The translations under genes were made by a program, and so were the position numbers. The notes below the pieces were generated by a model, which saw nothing but the letters and a program-made list of their open reading frames with translations, was not told where the DNA came from and did no database searches. Shown here piece by piece: positions 24,206 to 33,635 of a stretch of DNA of 64,000 nt. Source of the stretch: Micromonospora humi. Lineage in GTDB: Bacteria; Actinomycetota; Actinomycetes; Mycobacteriales; Micromonosporaceae. Positions within the stretch are counted from its first letter, which is position 1. The number at the start of each line of letters is the position of its first letter. The stretch lies in the NCBI RefSeq assembly GCF_900090105.1, contig NZ_FMDM01000001.1, forward strand, positions 372,001-436,000, written 5' to 3'.

Positions 24206-26884
24206 TCAGGCCGCGAGCCCGAGCGTGGTGTCCGGCGGCGCCGTCCGGTCCCGCCGGTCACGCGGCGCCGGCCCGGACCGGCGAGCGACCCGCTCGAACG
24301 GGTGCGCCGGCGCGTCCACCCCGGCCGGTCCCGCGCCGGCCGGCGCGGCCCTCGACGGTGGCCCGGCCCGGGTCGCGCCGGAACCGGCGTACCCGGGTCC
24401 CGCCCCGACCACCGGCCCGGCGTCGGATCCGGCGGAGCGGGACGGCGGGACGGGCGCCGGTCGGGCCCCTCCTCCCGACCGGCGCGACCGTCCCGCCCCG
24501 AGCGGGCAGCTCGCCCGCCCGTCGGCGCTCCGCTCGGGAACGCCGATCCCGGAACCCGCCGCTGCCGCGTGGCATGCGACGGGAGCCTCGTTCGACGGGC
24601 CGGCCGTGCGACGACCCGCGTCCGCGTCCGGCCCACCCGTGGCACGGTTGCCGCCCCCGCGACCCGGTTCGGGCCCGATGTCTCCGGCCGTGACGACACC
24701 GGCACCCGCCCGCGCGGCGGCTGCCGTCCCGATGTCGTGGCCCGGCCGGACGCCGCCCGCCGGGTCGACGCCGGCACCCGATCCGCCGTCGGTGTCCCGG
24801 GCGACGCCGGTGCCTGCCCGGACGGCAGCACCCGCCCCTGGCCCGAAGGCTGCGCCCCGCACGGCGACCGCGCCCCTCGCCGCGCCGGTCCCCCTCGCCG
24901 CGCCGGTCCCCCTCGCGGCGCCGGTCCTGGCGGCGCCGGTCCCCCTCGCGGCGCCGGTCCTGGCGGCGCCGGTCCACCTCGTGGCGCCGGTCCTGGCGGC
25001 GCCGGCACCCGGTCCGGCGTTGGCTCCGGCCCGGACACCGGCACCCGGCCGGTCGTCGGCACCGGGCCCGGCGTTGGTCGCGGGCCGGGCGGTGGCGAGG
25101 GCACTCGGTTGGTCGGTCCGGAGCACCGCGTCCGGCACGCCCTCGACCAGTCGGCGCGCGAACTCCGCCCGCACCGCGCGGGGCAGCCGATGGGCCGCCA
25201 CCCGGGCCACCACCGGCTCGACGATCGTCCAGCCGGCCGAGCCGGTGGACCGGTCCGAGCCGGCCGAGCGGACCGAGCCCACCGAGGCGGCGTCGGGTCG
25301 GCGGAGCAGGCCGGCCGTAGCCAGGGCGCGCAGCGCCGGCCCGGCCTGCCCGGCCGGCCAGCCGAGCATCCGCTCGACAGTGGCGGCGACGATCGGGCCG
25401 CCCAGCGCGGCCCCGGCCATCAGCACCGCCCGCTGCCGGCCGTCCAGCGTGTCCAGCCGGGCGTCCACCAGCCGGCGTACCGCGGCGGGCACCCCGGCCG
25501 GCTCGTCGGCCGGGTCGGCCGTGGCGTAGGCGGCGGCCACGCCCGGGTTGCCGCCGACCAGCGGCAGCAGCCGCGCGGCCAGGGCGGCGGGCCGGCCGGC
25601 CCGGTCGAGCAGGTGGCGCAGCAGGCGACCGGTGTCGCGGGCGCCCAGCGGCGGCAACCACACCCCGGGCCGGTGGCCCAGCGGCCCGGACCACGGGTCG
25701 GCGGGTCCGGCGCCGTGCGTGGTGACCACCGCCAGCGCGAGTCCCCGGTCGCCGGCGGCGGCGTGCAACTGGCGCAGGAAGCGGTGCAGCGCCGGTGCGG
25801 CCCGGTCCAGGTCGTCCACGGCCACCACGACCGGGCTCCCGGTGGCCCGGTCGAGCAGGAGGTCGCGGCAGGCCGCCGCGGCCCGGGCGCCCGCGGCGGG
25901 GTCGCGGGGCGCGGCGAGGAACGCGGCCAGCGCGGGGGCGGTGGCGACCCACCGCGGCACCGACCCGGGCAGCGCGCGTACGCCGGCCGGCTCCGGCGTG
26001 AGCAGCGCGCGGACCAGGCCGGCCAGCGGAGCGAGGTCCCCGTCCGGGTACGGCGGGCAGTGCGCCACGCACCAGCGCACCGCGGTGCCGTCCACCCGGG
26101 CGACGGCCCGGGTCAGCTCGTGCAGGAGCCGGCTGCGTCCACTGCCGGGCGGCCCGGTCAGGGAGATCCATCGTGGACGGCGCTCGCGCAGCGCCCGGGT
26201 CACCGCGTCGGCAGCGCCCGCCAGTTCGCGCCGGCGACCGATGAACGGGCCGTGATGCCGGGCCGGCCGGTGCCGGGACAGCCCGGTCACCCGCCAGACG
26301 TCCAGCGGCGACGCCTTGCCGGCGAGGTTCACGGTGGCGAGCGGGCGCTGGTCCACCAGGCCGGCGACCGCCCGCCGGGTGGTCGGGCAGACCACCACCC
26401 CGCCGGGCGGCGCGTACTCCTGGAGGCGGGCCGCGGTGGTGATCACCGCGCCGCTGGCCGCGCCGTGTCCGCCGTCGCGGGCCCCGGTCAGGTCGACCAG
26501 CACCTCGCCGGTGGCCACCCCGACCCGTACCCGCAGCCGGGCGTCGCCCGGCGACCGTCGGTCCAGCGCCGCCTGGATCTCCAGCCCGGCCCGCACCGCC
26601 CGGTACGCGTCGAAGCCGTCGCAGTCGGGCGCGCCGAACAGCGCCATCACCGCGTCGCCGACGTACTTCTCGACCACGCCCCGCCAGCGGCGCAGCACGC
26701 CGCCGACGGTGCCGAAGTAGACCCGTTGCAGCGCCCGCACGTCCTCCGGGTCGAGTCGTTCCACCAGGGCGGTCGAGCCGACGATGTCGACGAAGAGCAC
26801 GGTGACGGTGCGGCGTTCCTCCGGCACCGGCCAGCGCGACGCGTTGACGGCTTCCCGACTCCCCACGGGCGTGGTGATCAACAT
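24206..26884 (-). CDS. Adenylate-cyclase-domain/AAA ATPase regulator with degenerate active sites
   Basis: An 892-residue signalling protein. Residues 20-185 form a class III nucleotidyl cyclase domain: TVLFVDIVGSTALV (metal D33), EKYVGDAVMALFG (K73, D77) and TTAARLQ. The transition-state Asn usually found in VN-AARL is Thr149 here. An AAA/ATPase part follows from about residue 225; its Walker A reads GPPGSGRSRLL with Arg in place of Lys, while VVAVDDLD fits Walker B. From about residue 590 the chain is Ala/Gly/Arg/Pro low complexity with ARGTGA repeats. ATG at 26884 is chosen; a GTG nine bases upstream is possible. It diverges from a LuxR-ATPase gene. Enzymatic activity is doubtful. Confidence 0.85.
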   Translation of the reverse strand: MLITTPVGSREAVNASRWPVPEERRTVTVLFVDIVGSTALVERLDPEDVRALQRVYFGTVGGVLRRWRGVVEKYVGDAVMALFGAPDCDGFDAYRAVRAGLEIQAALDRRSPGDARLRVRVGVATGEVLVDLTGARDGGHGAASGAVITTAARLQEYAPPGGVVVCPTTRRAVAGLVDQRPLATVNLAGKASPLDVWRVTGLSRHRPARHHGPFIGRRRELAGAADAVTRALRERRPRWISLTGPPGSGRSRLLHELTRAVARVDGTAVRWCVAHCPPYPDGDLAPLAGLVRALLTPEPAGVRALPGSVPRWVATAPALAAFLAAPRDPAAGARAAAACRDLLLDRATGSPVVVAVDDLDRAAPALHRFLRQLHAAAGDRGLALAVVTTHGAGPADPWSGPLGHRPGVWLPPLGARDTGRLLRHLLDRAGRPAALAARLLPLVGGNPGVAAAYATADPADEPAGVPAAVRRLVDARLDTLDGRQRAVLMAGAALGGPIVAATVERMLGWPAGQAGPALRALATAGLLRRPDAASVGSVRSAGSDRSTGSAGWTIVEPVVARVAAHRLPRAVRAEFARRLVEGVPDAVLRTDQPSALATARPATNAGPGADDRPGAGVRAGANAGPGAGAARTGATRWTGAARTGAARGTGAARTGAARGTGAARGTGAARGAVAVRGAAFGPGAGAAVRAGTGVARDTDGGSGAGVDPAGGVRPGHDIGTAAAARAGAGVVTAGDIGPEPGRGGGNRATGGPDADAGRRTAGPSNEAPVACHAAAAGSGIGVPERSADGRASCPLGAGRSRRSGGGARPAPVPPSRSAGSDAGPVVGAGPGYAGSGATRAGPPSRAAPAGAGPAGVDAPAHPFERVARRSGPAPRDRRDRTAPPDTTLGLAA
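24874..25010. repeat. 15/18-bp alternating tandem repeat inside the cyclase-ATPase gene
   Basis: Units built on GCGCCGGTCC alternate 15- and 18-base lengths, encoding ARTGA and ARGTGA peptides on the minus strand. All units are multiples of three, so copy changes keep the frame. It forms part of a C-terminal low-complexity tail of about 300 residues. Confidence 0.8.
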
Positions 26885-26951
26885 CGCACCCACCCTTTCC
26901 CTGGTCCGGTGCCCGACGACCTCCGGACACTTTCACCACCGGGTCGTCGGG

Positions 26952-26971
26952 GGATCGGTAGGACGACGTAT
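26952..26971 (-). promoter_or_regulatory. Shared upstream motif, copy 1
   Basis: On the minus strand it reads ATACGTCGTCCTACCGATCC, 67 bases before the cyclase-ATPase start. It matches the motif at 30030-30049 in 18 of 20 positions with the same orientation relative to the downstream gene. It may be a promoter or activator site. Confidence 0.6.
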
Positions 26972-27059
26972 GTCGGGCACGCGCAACCGTTAGTCGGTTT
27001 GTCGACGCGAGGAGTACGAGTGGGGCCCCGAGGCCGTAGAACGGTGCGGGGACCTGTGA

Positions 27060-27074
27060 CTAGGCTGCGTCCCA
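27060..27074 (+). promoter_or_regulatory. Leaderless promoter of the LuxR-ATPase gene
   Basis: A TAGGCT -10-like hexamer (27060-27065) is followed by eight bases and then the ATG. No Shine-Dalgarno sequence is visible. In actinobacteria this spacing means that transcription and translation begin at the same base. Confidence 0.55.
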
Positions 27075-30016
27075 TGGCCAGCGACCCGGACACCGCACCG
27101 CTCGTCGGCCGCACCGGGACCCTGGCGACGCTGCGGTCGGCACTGCTCGACGACGTCGCTCCCGGGCAGACCGCGGCGGTGTTCCTCACCGGCGAGAGCG
27201 GGGTGGGCAAGACCCGGCTGCTCGGCGAGGTGGGTGAGCGCCTGCGGCAGGCCGGCGCCCTGGTCCTCACCGGCACCTGCCTCGACATCGGCGACGCCTC
27301 GCCGCTGCACCCGGTGCGCCAGGCGCTGCGCCGGCTCGACGCCGACCAGGCCGAGGCGCGCACCACGTCGGCGGTCCGTGGCCTGCTGCAGGTCTTCGAC
27401 GAGGAGACCCCGGGCCCGGACGGCGCGGGCGCGCTGCTGGAACGGGTCGCCCAGGGGCTGCACCTGGTTGCCGGCGGTCGGCCGCTGGTGCTCGTCCTCG
27501 ACGATCTGCAGTGGGTCGACCGGAGCACCCGCCAGCTCCTGCTCTATCTGCTCGCCGGCCTCGGCGACCTGCAGCTGTCCGTGCTCGCCGCGATCCGCGC
27601 CGAGTCGCTGCGCGGCGCGCACCCGCTGCGCCGGGTGCTCACCGAACTGCGCCGCCTGCGGTCGGTGCGGGTGGTGGACCTGCTTCCGCTGGACCGGGCC
27701 GGCACCGACGAGCTGGCCGCCGCGATCGCCGGCGCGCCGCTGCCGCCGGAGGCCGCCGACCAGATGTGGCAACGCAGCGGCGGCAACCCGTTCGTGGTGG
27801 AGGAGCTGGCCCGCGACCGGCGCGACGGCCGCGACGGCCTCTCCGACACGCTGCGCGAGGTCTTCCTGGACCGGGTGGACGCGTTGCCGCAGCCCGCGCA
27901 CGCCGTGGTGCAGGCGGTCGCGGCCGGCGTCGAGCCGGTCGAGCACTGGCTGCTGGCCCAGGTGGTCCGGCTGCCGGAGGACGAGCTTCTCGACGCGGTG
28001 CGCGAGGCGGTGGCGCACCGGCTGCTGGTCGGCGCCGACGACGGCTACCGGCTGCGGCACCGGCTGGTCGCCGAGATCCTGGCCCACGAGTTGCTGCCCG
28101 CCGAGCGGGCCGCGCTGCACCGCCGCTACGCCGAGGCGCTCACCGCCGCCCCGGCCGAGCTGCACCAGGCCCGGCTGGCCCACCACTGGCGGCAGGCCGG
28201 CGAGCCGGCCCGCGCGCTGCCCGCGACGATGGCCGCCGCCCGCGAGGCGGAACGGCTGCACGGGTACGCCGAGGCGCACCGCCACTGGTCCGCCGCGTTG
28301 ACCCTGGCGGCCACCCCGACCCCGGTGCCGCCGGACGGCAGCCGGCCGCCCGAGCCGGTCGAGGTGGACCGGGTCGAACTGCTCAGCCACGCCGCCGAGG
28401 CCGCGCACCACAGTGGAGAGCACGCCCGGGCGCTGACCCTGCTGGAGGAGCTGTCCGCCGATCCGGCGGGCCCGCCGGCCTGCGCGTTGCACATCCGGCG
28501 GGCCCGCTACCTGGCCTCCGCCGGCCGTTCCGCCCCGGCCGAGGAGGAATACCGGCGGGTGCTCGCCTCGGCCGACTGCACGCCGCACGAGCGGTGCACC
28601 GCCGCCGCCCGGCTGGCCGAGCTGCTGCTGCACCTGGGCCGGTACGCCGAGGCCGGCGCCCAGGCGCGGGAGGCCCTCGACCTGGCCGCCGAGGTCCCCG
28701 GCTCCACCTCCGAGGTGGTGCTGGCCAGCGCCGCGCTCGGCTTCAGCGAGGCGTTCCTGGAGGATCCGACCGCCGGGCTGGCGGTGATGCGCCGGGCGCT
28801 GGAGACCGCCGAACGCTCCGGTCGGCCGGAGGACGTGGCCTGCGCCTACCTGCACCTCGCCGAGCTGCTCACCGGGCCGCTCAACATCCTCGAGGAGGGG
28901 GTGGTGGTGGCCCGCCGCGGCGCCGAGCGGGTCGCCGAGCTGGGCCTCGGCCGCACCTGGGAGACCCGGCTGCTGGCGGTCGCCACGAACGGGCTGTTCC
29001 GGGTGGGGCAGTGGGCCGAGGCGGAGAAGGTCGTCGCCGCCGCGCTGCGGCACCGGCCGTCCGGCGCGGACGCGGTCGAGCTGCTGCTGGCCCGGTGCCG
29101 GCTCTCCGTCGGCTACGGCGACGTCGAGGCCTCCGATCGGGACCTGGAGGCGGTCGCCACGGTGCTGGCCGGCGGCGGTGCCCGGCACGTGCTGCCGATG
29201 CTGATCCTGCGTGCCGGGCTGTTCATGTGGCAGGGCCGGCACGACCTGGCCCGACAGGCCGTCCAGCGGGGCCTGACCGAGAGTCGCTCGGACGACGTGA
29301 TCGTGCTGGCCACGCTGGCCTGGCACGGGCTGCGCGCCGAGGCCGAGGCGACGGCCAGCCGCACCGTCGAGGTGGACCCGACCGCGGTGCGCCGGCTGCG
29401 CGAGGCGGTCGACCGGGTGACCCGCAAGAGCGGCCAGGCCGGTGCTCCGGTGCGCTACGTGGCCGACGGCTTCCTGGCGCTCTGCGACGCCGAGCTGAGC
29501 CGGCTCGACGACGGCCGGGGCGACCCCGAGCTGTGGGCCCGCTCGGCCACCGAGTGGGACCGGCGCAACCACCCCTACCCGGCGGCGTACTCGCGGTTGC
29601 GGCAGGCCGAGGCGCTGCTGGCCCGGCGCAGCCGGGTGGCCACCGCCGGCAAGCTGCTGCGCCAGGCCCACGCGATGGCGCAGTCGCTCGGCGCGGTGCC
29701 GCTCAGCGCGGAGATCCGTACCCTGGCGGGCCGGGCCCGGGTCACCCTGGACGACGCGCCGTCGGCCGGGCCGGTGCCCCGGCCGCGGACGGCGGTGCCC
29801 GCGGCCCCGGCGGTGGACGAGCTGGCGGTGCTGACCGCGCGGGAGCGCGAGGTGCTCGCCGCGGTCGCCGAGGGGCTGACGAACAAGGAGATCGGCCAGC
29901 GGCTGTTCATCAGCGAACGGACCATCGGCGTGCACGTGTCGCACATCTTCGACAAGCTCCAGGTCCGCACGCGGGTGCAGGCCAGCGCGATCTTCCTGCG
30001 CAACCGCCCGGAATAG
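27074..30016 (+). CDS. LuxR-family AAA ATPase regulator (LAL/MalT-like)
   Basis: A 980-residue regulator. An N-terminal ATPase has Walker A GESGVGKT at residues 40-47 and Walker B LVLVLDDLQWVD near 140. The middle is a long TPR-like helical array (residues about 330-880). A C-terminal LuxR HTH reads TAREREVLAAVAEGLTNKEI with RLFISERTIGVHVSHIFDKL at about 905-970. LAL regulators often switch on secondary metabolism or sugar use when a ligand releases the ATPase. ATG at 27074 has no ribosome site; TAGGCT at 27060-27065 lies at leaderless distance. It is divergent from the cyclase-ATPase. Confidence 0.93.
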   Translation: MASDPDTAPLVGRTGTLATLRSALLDDVAPGQTAAVFLTGESGVGKTRLLGEVGERLRQAGALVLTGTCLDIGDASPLHPVRQALRRLDADQAEARTTSAVRGLLQVFDEETPGPDGAGALLERVAQGLHLVAGGRPLVLVLDDLQWVDRSTRQLLLYLLAGLGDLQLSVLAAIRAESLRGAHPLRRVLTELRRLRSVRVVDLLPLDRAGTDELAAAIAGAPLPPEAADQMWQRSGGNPFVVEELARDRRDGRDGLSDTLREVFLDRVDALPQPAHAVVQAVAAGVEPVEHWLLAQVVRLPEDELLDAVREAVAHRLLVGADDGYRLRHRLVAEILAHELLPAERAALHRRYAEALTAAPAELHQARLAHHWRQAGEPARALPATMAAAREAERLHGYAEAHRHWSAALTLAATPTPVPPDGSRPPEPVEVDRVELLSHAAEAAHHSGEHARALTLLEELSADPAGPPACALHIRRARYLASAGRSAPAEEEYRRVLASADCTPHERCTAAARLAELLLHLGRYAEAGAQAREALDLAAEVPGSTSEVVLASAALGFSEAFLEDPTAGLAVMRRALETAERSGRPEDVACAYLHLAELLTGPLNILEEGVVVARRGAERVAELGLGRTWETRLLAVATNGLFRVGQWAEAEKVVAAALRHRPSGADAVELLLARCRLSVGYGDVEASDRDLEAVATVLAGGGARHVLPMLILRAGLFMWQGRHDLARQAVQRGLTESRSDDVIVLATLAWHGLRAEAEATASRTVEVDPTAVRRLREAVDRVTRKSGQAGAPVRYVADGFLALCDAELSRLDDGRGDPELWARSATEWDRRNHPYPAAYSRLRQAEALLARRSRVATAGKLLRQAHAMAQSLGAVPLSAEIRTLAGRARVTLDDAPSAGPVPRPRTAVPAAPAVDELAVLTAREREVLAAVAEGLTNKEIGQRLFISERTIGVHVSHIFDKLQVRTRVQASAIFLRNRPE

Positions 30017-30029
30017 ACGTACGTCGGTT

Positions 30030-30049
30030 ATACGTCGTTCTACTGATCC
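30030..30049 (+). promoter_or_regulatory. Shared upstream motif, copy 2
   Basis: ATACGTCGTTCTACTGATCC lies 79 bases before the DUF5995 start, just after the LuxR-ATPase gene. It is the partner of the site at 26952-26971. Confidence 0.6.
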
Positions 30050-30128
30050 GGGGCGCCGGGGCCGGCTGGCAGGCTGTGCCGCGGAATCGGGTGGCGTCGT
30101 GGGGGACGCCGACCATCGTGGAGGAGAG

Positions 30129-30899
30129 ATGACCGAACCGGTCTGGGGTCCCGTGCACCAGGACATCGTCGGGTTGCTCGCCGACCACCCCGCCGACGTG
30201 CCGGCGGTCGTCGACCATCTGACGAAGCTGCAGGACCTGCTGGTCCGGCTCCCGCCGCTGGAGGCGAGCTGCCCGCTCGCCGACTTCAACAAGCTCTACC
30301 TGGTCATCACCAGCACCGTGCTGGACGGCCTCTACGAGGACCGGTTCGTCGACCCGGCGTTCCTGGCCCGGCTGGACGTGGACTTCGCCGCCCGCTACTT
30401 CGAGGCGCTGCGGTTCTGGACCGACTCCAGCCCGAGCACGCCGCGGGCCTGGTCCTGCCTGTTCAAGCGGATGCGTGGCCCGGACGCCCGACCGCTGCCG
30501 TCGGCCGCCGCGGGCGTCAACGCGCACATCAACTACGACCTGCCGTTCGCGTTGGTGACCACGCTGGAGAGCCTGGAGTCGGAGCCGGTCGACGGCAGCG
30601 ACCAGCACCGCGACTACCTGGAGATCAACAAGATCTTCGCGGAGCGGATCCCGGAGCTGCGGCGGGGCTACCTGGACCACTGGCAACTCATGATCGACAT
30701 GGTCAACGGCGACATCGACGACTGGTACCAGGGCGAGCTGGTGGAATACACCCGCAACGTGGCCTGGCGCAACGCCCAGAAGATCTGGCGCTGCCGCCAC
30801 GACCCGGACGCCCGCGAGTGTGAGCGGACGCGGCTGGACGACAACGCCGCGCTGCTCGGCCGGCTGCTGCTGTCGCCCCTGGGGGCGTTCCTGCAGTAG
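30129..30899 (+). CDS. DUF5995 family protein
   Basis: A 256-residue soluble helical protein of unknown biochemical role. The diagnostic sequence is AAGVNAHINYDLPFALVTTL, with conserved FNKLYLVITSTVLDGLYEDR before it and QGELVEYTRNVAWRNAQKIW after it. Conserved His/Asp/Asn residues in the first motif suggest a buried metal or cofactor site, but that is a guess. The ATG follows a GGAGGAGAG site. It is preceded by the 20-base motif shared with the cyclase-ATPase gene, so it may belong to the same regulon as that gene. Confidence 0.85.
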   Translation: MTEPVWGPVHQDIVGLLADHPADVPAVVDHLTKLQDLLVRLPPLEASCPLADFNKLYLVITSTVLDGLYEDRFVDPAFLARLDVDFAARYFEALRFWTDSSPSTPRAWSCLFKRMRGPDARPLPSAAAGVNAHINYDLPFALVTTLESLESEPVDGSDQHRDYLEINKIFAERIPELRRGYLDHWQLMIDMVNGDIDDWYQGELVEYTRNVAWRNAQKIWRCRHDPDARECERTRLDDNAALLGRLLLSPLGAFLQ

Positions 30900-31022
30900 C
30901 CGGGACGGGGGGTCCCCGTGTCCCGCCGTCCGGGCGCGGGACACGGGGACGCCGTCCCTCTCGTCGCTGGTTCGATCGGCATTCGGCCGGGTCGTGACCC
31001 GGCTACCGCCTACCGTCGGGTC

Positions 31023-33119
31023 ATGGCGCAGGCACGGGACGGGGAGCAGCCCCGGCGTACGCGGGACCGGCGCCGCGAGGCGCACGCCGCCGCCGCGGCC
31101 CGGGCCGGTCGCCACGGCGAGCCCGGCGACGGGGCCGGCCGGGCACCGTGCGCGCTCCCGGACCGGGTGGAGACGCCGGCCCGGCCGGCGGTGCCCGCCG
31201 ACCGGCTGCACCGGTGGCTGTTCCAGCACCGGGTCGAGCCGGTCGGCCCGGAGGTGCGGGAACACCAGACCCGGGCGCACCCGTGGTGGCAGGTGATGTG
31301 CCTGACCGGGGTCGACTACTTCTCCACCCTGTCCTACCTGCCGGGCATCGCGGCCGTCGCGGCCGGCGCGCTCAGCCCGCTGGCCACCCTGCTCATCGTG
31401 GCGCTGACCCTGCTCGGGATGCTGCCCATGTATCGGCGGGTGGCCCGGGAGAGCCCGCACGGGCAGGGCTCGGTGGCGATGCTGGAGCGGCTGCTGCCGT
31501 TCTGGCGGGGCAAGGTCTTCGTGCTGGTGCTGCTCGGCTTCGTGGCCACCTCGTGGATCATCACGATCACGCTCTCCGCCGCCGACGCCAGCGTGCACCT
31601 GCTGGAGAACCCGGTCCTGCCCCGGTCGTTCCCGCACGACACCACCGCCGCGGTGGTCGTCACCGTGGTGCTGCTGCTGGTGCTCGGCGGCGTGTTCCTG
31701 CTCGGCTTCAGCGAGGCCGTGCAGGTCGCCATCCCGCTGGTGGCGGTCTTCCTCGCGTTGAACGCGGTGGTGGTGGTCGCCGGGCTGGCCGACGTCGCCG
31801 CCGACCCGGGGGTGCTCGGCGACTGGACCGACCGGCTGACCCGGGTCGGCGGCGCCGGCGACGTGCTGGCCACCAGCGTGCTCGCCTTCCCGCTGCTGGT
31901 GCTGGGCCTGTCCGGCTTCGAGACCGGGGTGAGCATGATGCCGCTGGTCCGAGGCGACGGCGAGGACCCGGAAGGGCGGCTGGCCGCCCGGATCCGCAGC
32001 ACCCGGCGACTGCTCACCACCGCCGCGCTGATCATGTCGGTCTACCTGGTGGCGACCACGTTCGTCACCACGGTGCTGATCCCGCCGGACGCGTTCGCCC
32101 CCGGCGGGCCGGCCAACGGCCGGGCGCTGGCCTACCTGGCGCACGAACGCCTCGGTGAGGCCTTCGGCACCGTCTACGACATCAGCAGCGTGCTCATCCT
32201 CTGGTTCGCCGGCGCCTCGGCGATGGCCGGGCTGATCAACATCGTGCCGCGCTACCTGCCGTCGTACGGGATGGCGCCGGAGTGGGGCCGGGCGGTGCGG
32301 CCGGTGGTGCTGGTCTACACCGCGATCAGCATCGCCATCACCGTCGCGTTCCGCGCCGACGTCAACGCCCAGGCCGGGGCGTACGCCACCGGCATCCTGG
32401 CGATGATGGTCTCCGGCGCGATCGCGGTGACCATCTCGGCGCTGCGCGCCCGGCACCGGGTCGCCGCCGCCGGGTTCGCGCTGCTCACCGCCGTGCTGCT
32501 GTACGCGCTCGCGGAGAACGTGGTGGAGAAGCCGGACGGCATCACCATCTCCGGGTTCTTCATCGCCGGGATCGTCGCGGTCTCGCTGATCTCCCGGGTC
32601 ACCCGGACCACCGAGCTGCGCGCCGAGCGGATCGAGTTCGACGGGCCGGCCCGCCGGTTCGTCGACGAGTCCGTCGCCCGGGACGGGCGGCTGCACCTGA
32701 TCGCGAACAAGCGGCAGAGCGGGTCGGTGAAGGAGTACCGGGTCAAGGAGCGGGCCCAGCGGTCGATGAACCCGGTGCCCGGTGCCGCCGACGTGATCTT
32801 CCTGGAGATCGACATCAGCGACCCGTCGCAGTTCAGCGACGTGCTGCGGGTGCACGGGGTGGAGGTGGGCGAGTACCGGATCCTGCGGGCCCGCAGCCCG
32901 GCCGCGCCGAACGCGATCGCGGCGATCCTGCTCGCGCTGCGCGATGCCACCGGGGTCCGGCCGCACTGCCACTTCGAGTGGTCGGAGGGGAACCCGATCG
33001 CGCACCTGCTGCGCTACCTGATCCTGGGGCGCGGCGACACCCCGCCGGTGGTGCGCGAGATCATCCGCAAGTCCGAGCCCGACCCGACCCGGCGGCCCGG
33101 TATCCACGTGGGTGGTTGA
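31023..33119 (+). CDS. APC-superfamily permease with soluble C-terminal domain
   Basis: A 698-residue transporter. About 75 polar N-terminal residues precede 12 or so membrane helices, starting at [20 protein letters not shown] and [20 protein letters not shown], typical of amino-acid/polyamine/KUP-like APC proteins. After the last helix (about residue 530) comes a 160-residue cytoplasmic domain ([40 protein letters not shown]). The ATG at 31023 has no ribosome site; TACCGT six bases before it suggests a leaderless start. A 54-bp palindrome follows the stop. Substrate unknown. Confidence 0.85.
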   Translation: MAQARDGEQPRRTRDRRREAHAAAAARAGRHGEPGDGAGRAPCALPDRVETPARPAVPADRLHRWLFQHRVEPVGPEVREHQTRAHPWWQVMCLTGVDYFSTLSYLPGIAAVAAGALSPLATLLIVALTLLGMLPMYRRVARESPHGQGSVAMLERLLPFWRGKVFVLVLLGFVATSWIITITLSAADASVHLLENPVLPRSFPHDTTAAVVVTVVLLLVLGGVFLLGFSEAVQVAIPLVAVFLALNAVVVVAGLADVAADPGVLGDWTDRLTRVGGAGDVLATSVLAFPLLVLGLSGFETGVSMMPLVRGDGEDPEGRLAARIRSTRRLLTTAALIMSVYLVATTFVTTVLIPPDAFAPGGPANGRALAYLAHERLGEAFGTVYDISSVLILWFAGASAMAGLINIVPRYLPSYGMAPEWGRAVRPVVLVYTAISIAITVAFRADVNAQAGAYATGILAMMVSGAIAVTISALRARHRVAAAGFALLTAVLLYALAENVVEKPDGITISGFFIAGIVAVSLISRVTRTTELRAERIEFDGPARRFVDESVARDGRLHLIANKRQSGSVKEYRVKERAQRSMNPVPGAADVIFLEIDISDPSQFSDVLRVHGVEVGEYRILRARSPAAPNAIAAILLALRDATGVRPHCHFEWSEGNPIAHLLRYLILGRGDTPPVVREIIRKSEPDPTRRPGIHVGG

Positions 33120-33124
33120 GGGGT

Positions 33125-33178
33125 AAGGCGGGGCCCCCTGTTAACGCATTCGGTAGAGGAAGGGGCCCCGCTTAACAC
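33125..33178. repeat. 54-bp palindromic element after the permease; likely terminator
   Basis: Almost identical to the element at 24098 (51 of 54). It begins five bases after the permease stop and lies in the convergent gap before a small membrane gene. The stem GCGGGGCCCC pairs with GGGGCCCCGC. Confidence 0.85.
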
Positions 33179-33312
33179 GCCGGCCGGACCAGCAAACCCA
33201 GCCTCCTAGGATGCTGTAGGGGTGGTGACCCCCAGACCGCGGGTACGGAACGGCCCGCGCTCGCTGGGCGGGCGCGGGCCGGGGAAGTGCGGGGAGTACG
33301 GAGCGCGGCGGC

Positions 33313-33519
33313 CTACTTGGACGGCTCCGGCAGCTTGCAGTCGATCTTCGGGTTGGCGCCGATGTAGTTCAGCGGACCGGCCACGATGGTGACGAGGATC
33401 GTGCCCGCCTCCGCGCAGTTGGTCTCGTCGTTGCCGTAGTAGCCGCGCTGCCCGGCCGCGATGGCGCCGATGATGAGCCAGATGACGACCAGGACGCCGA
33501 ATATCGAGGTGCCGCGCAT
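33313..33519 (-). CDS. Small single-pass membrane protein
   Basis: A 68-residue protein: a short basic start (MRGTS), one membrane helix (IFGVLVVIWLIIGAIAAGQR), then an outer part with two Cys (NCAEAGTILV and IDCKLPEPSK) that could pair. The ATG is picked because GGAGGCAAC lies ahead of it; a longer start 15 codons upstream has no site. Similar tiny proteins occur in many actinomycetes without a role. It is convergent with the APC permease. Confidence 0.75.
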   Translation of the reverse strand: MRGTSIFGVLVVIWLIIGAIAAGQRGYYGNDETNCAEAGTILVTIVAGPLNYIGANPKIDCKLPEPSK

Positions 33520-33635
33520 CAGTTGCCTCCACTGGGGTTGTGGTGGATTCGAGGTGGAGGGCATGTACCCCGCGCGGGTGATCCGCCAAACGGCGCACCG
33601 CCGCGGCGCGGCCGATTCCGATTACCGGCGGCGGC

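Noticed and set aside
24179..30016. A very long plus-strand open frame across the cyclase-ATPase gene into the LuxR gene
   Set aside because: The part before 27074 is antisense to a well-supported cyclase-ATPase gene, and its protein is Arg/Pro/Gly-rich with no family features. Such shadows are common at this GC content.
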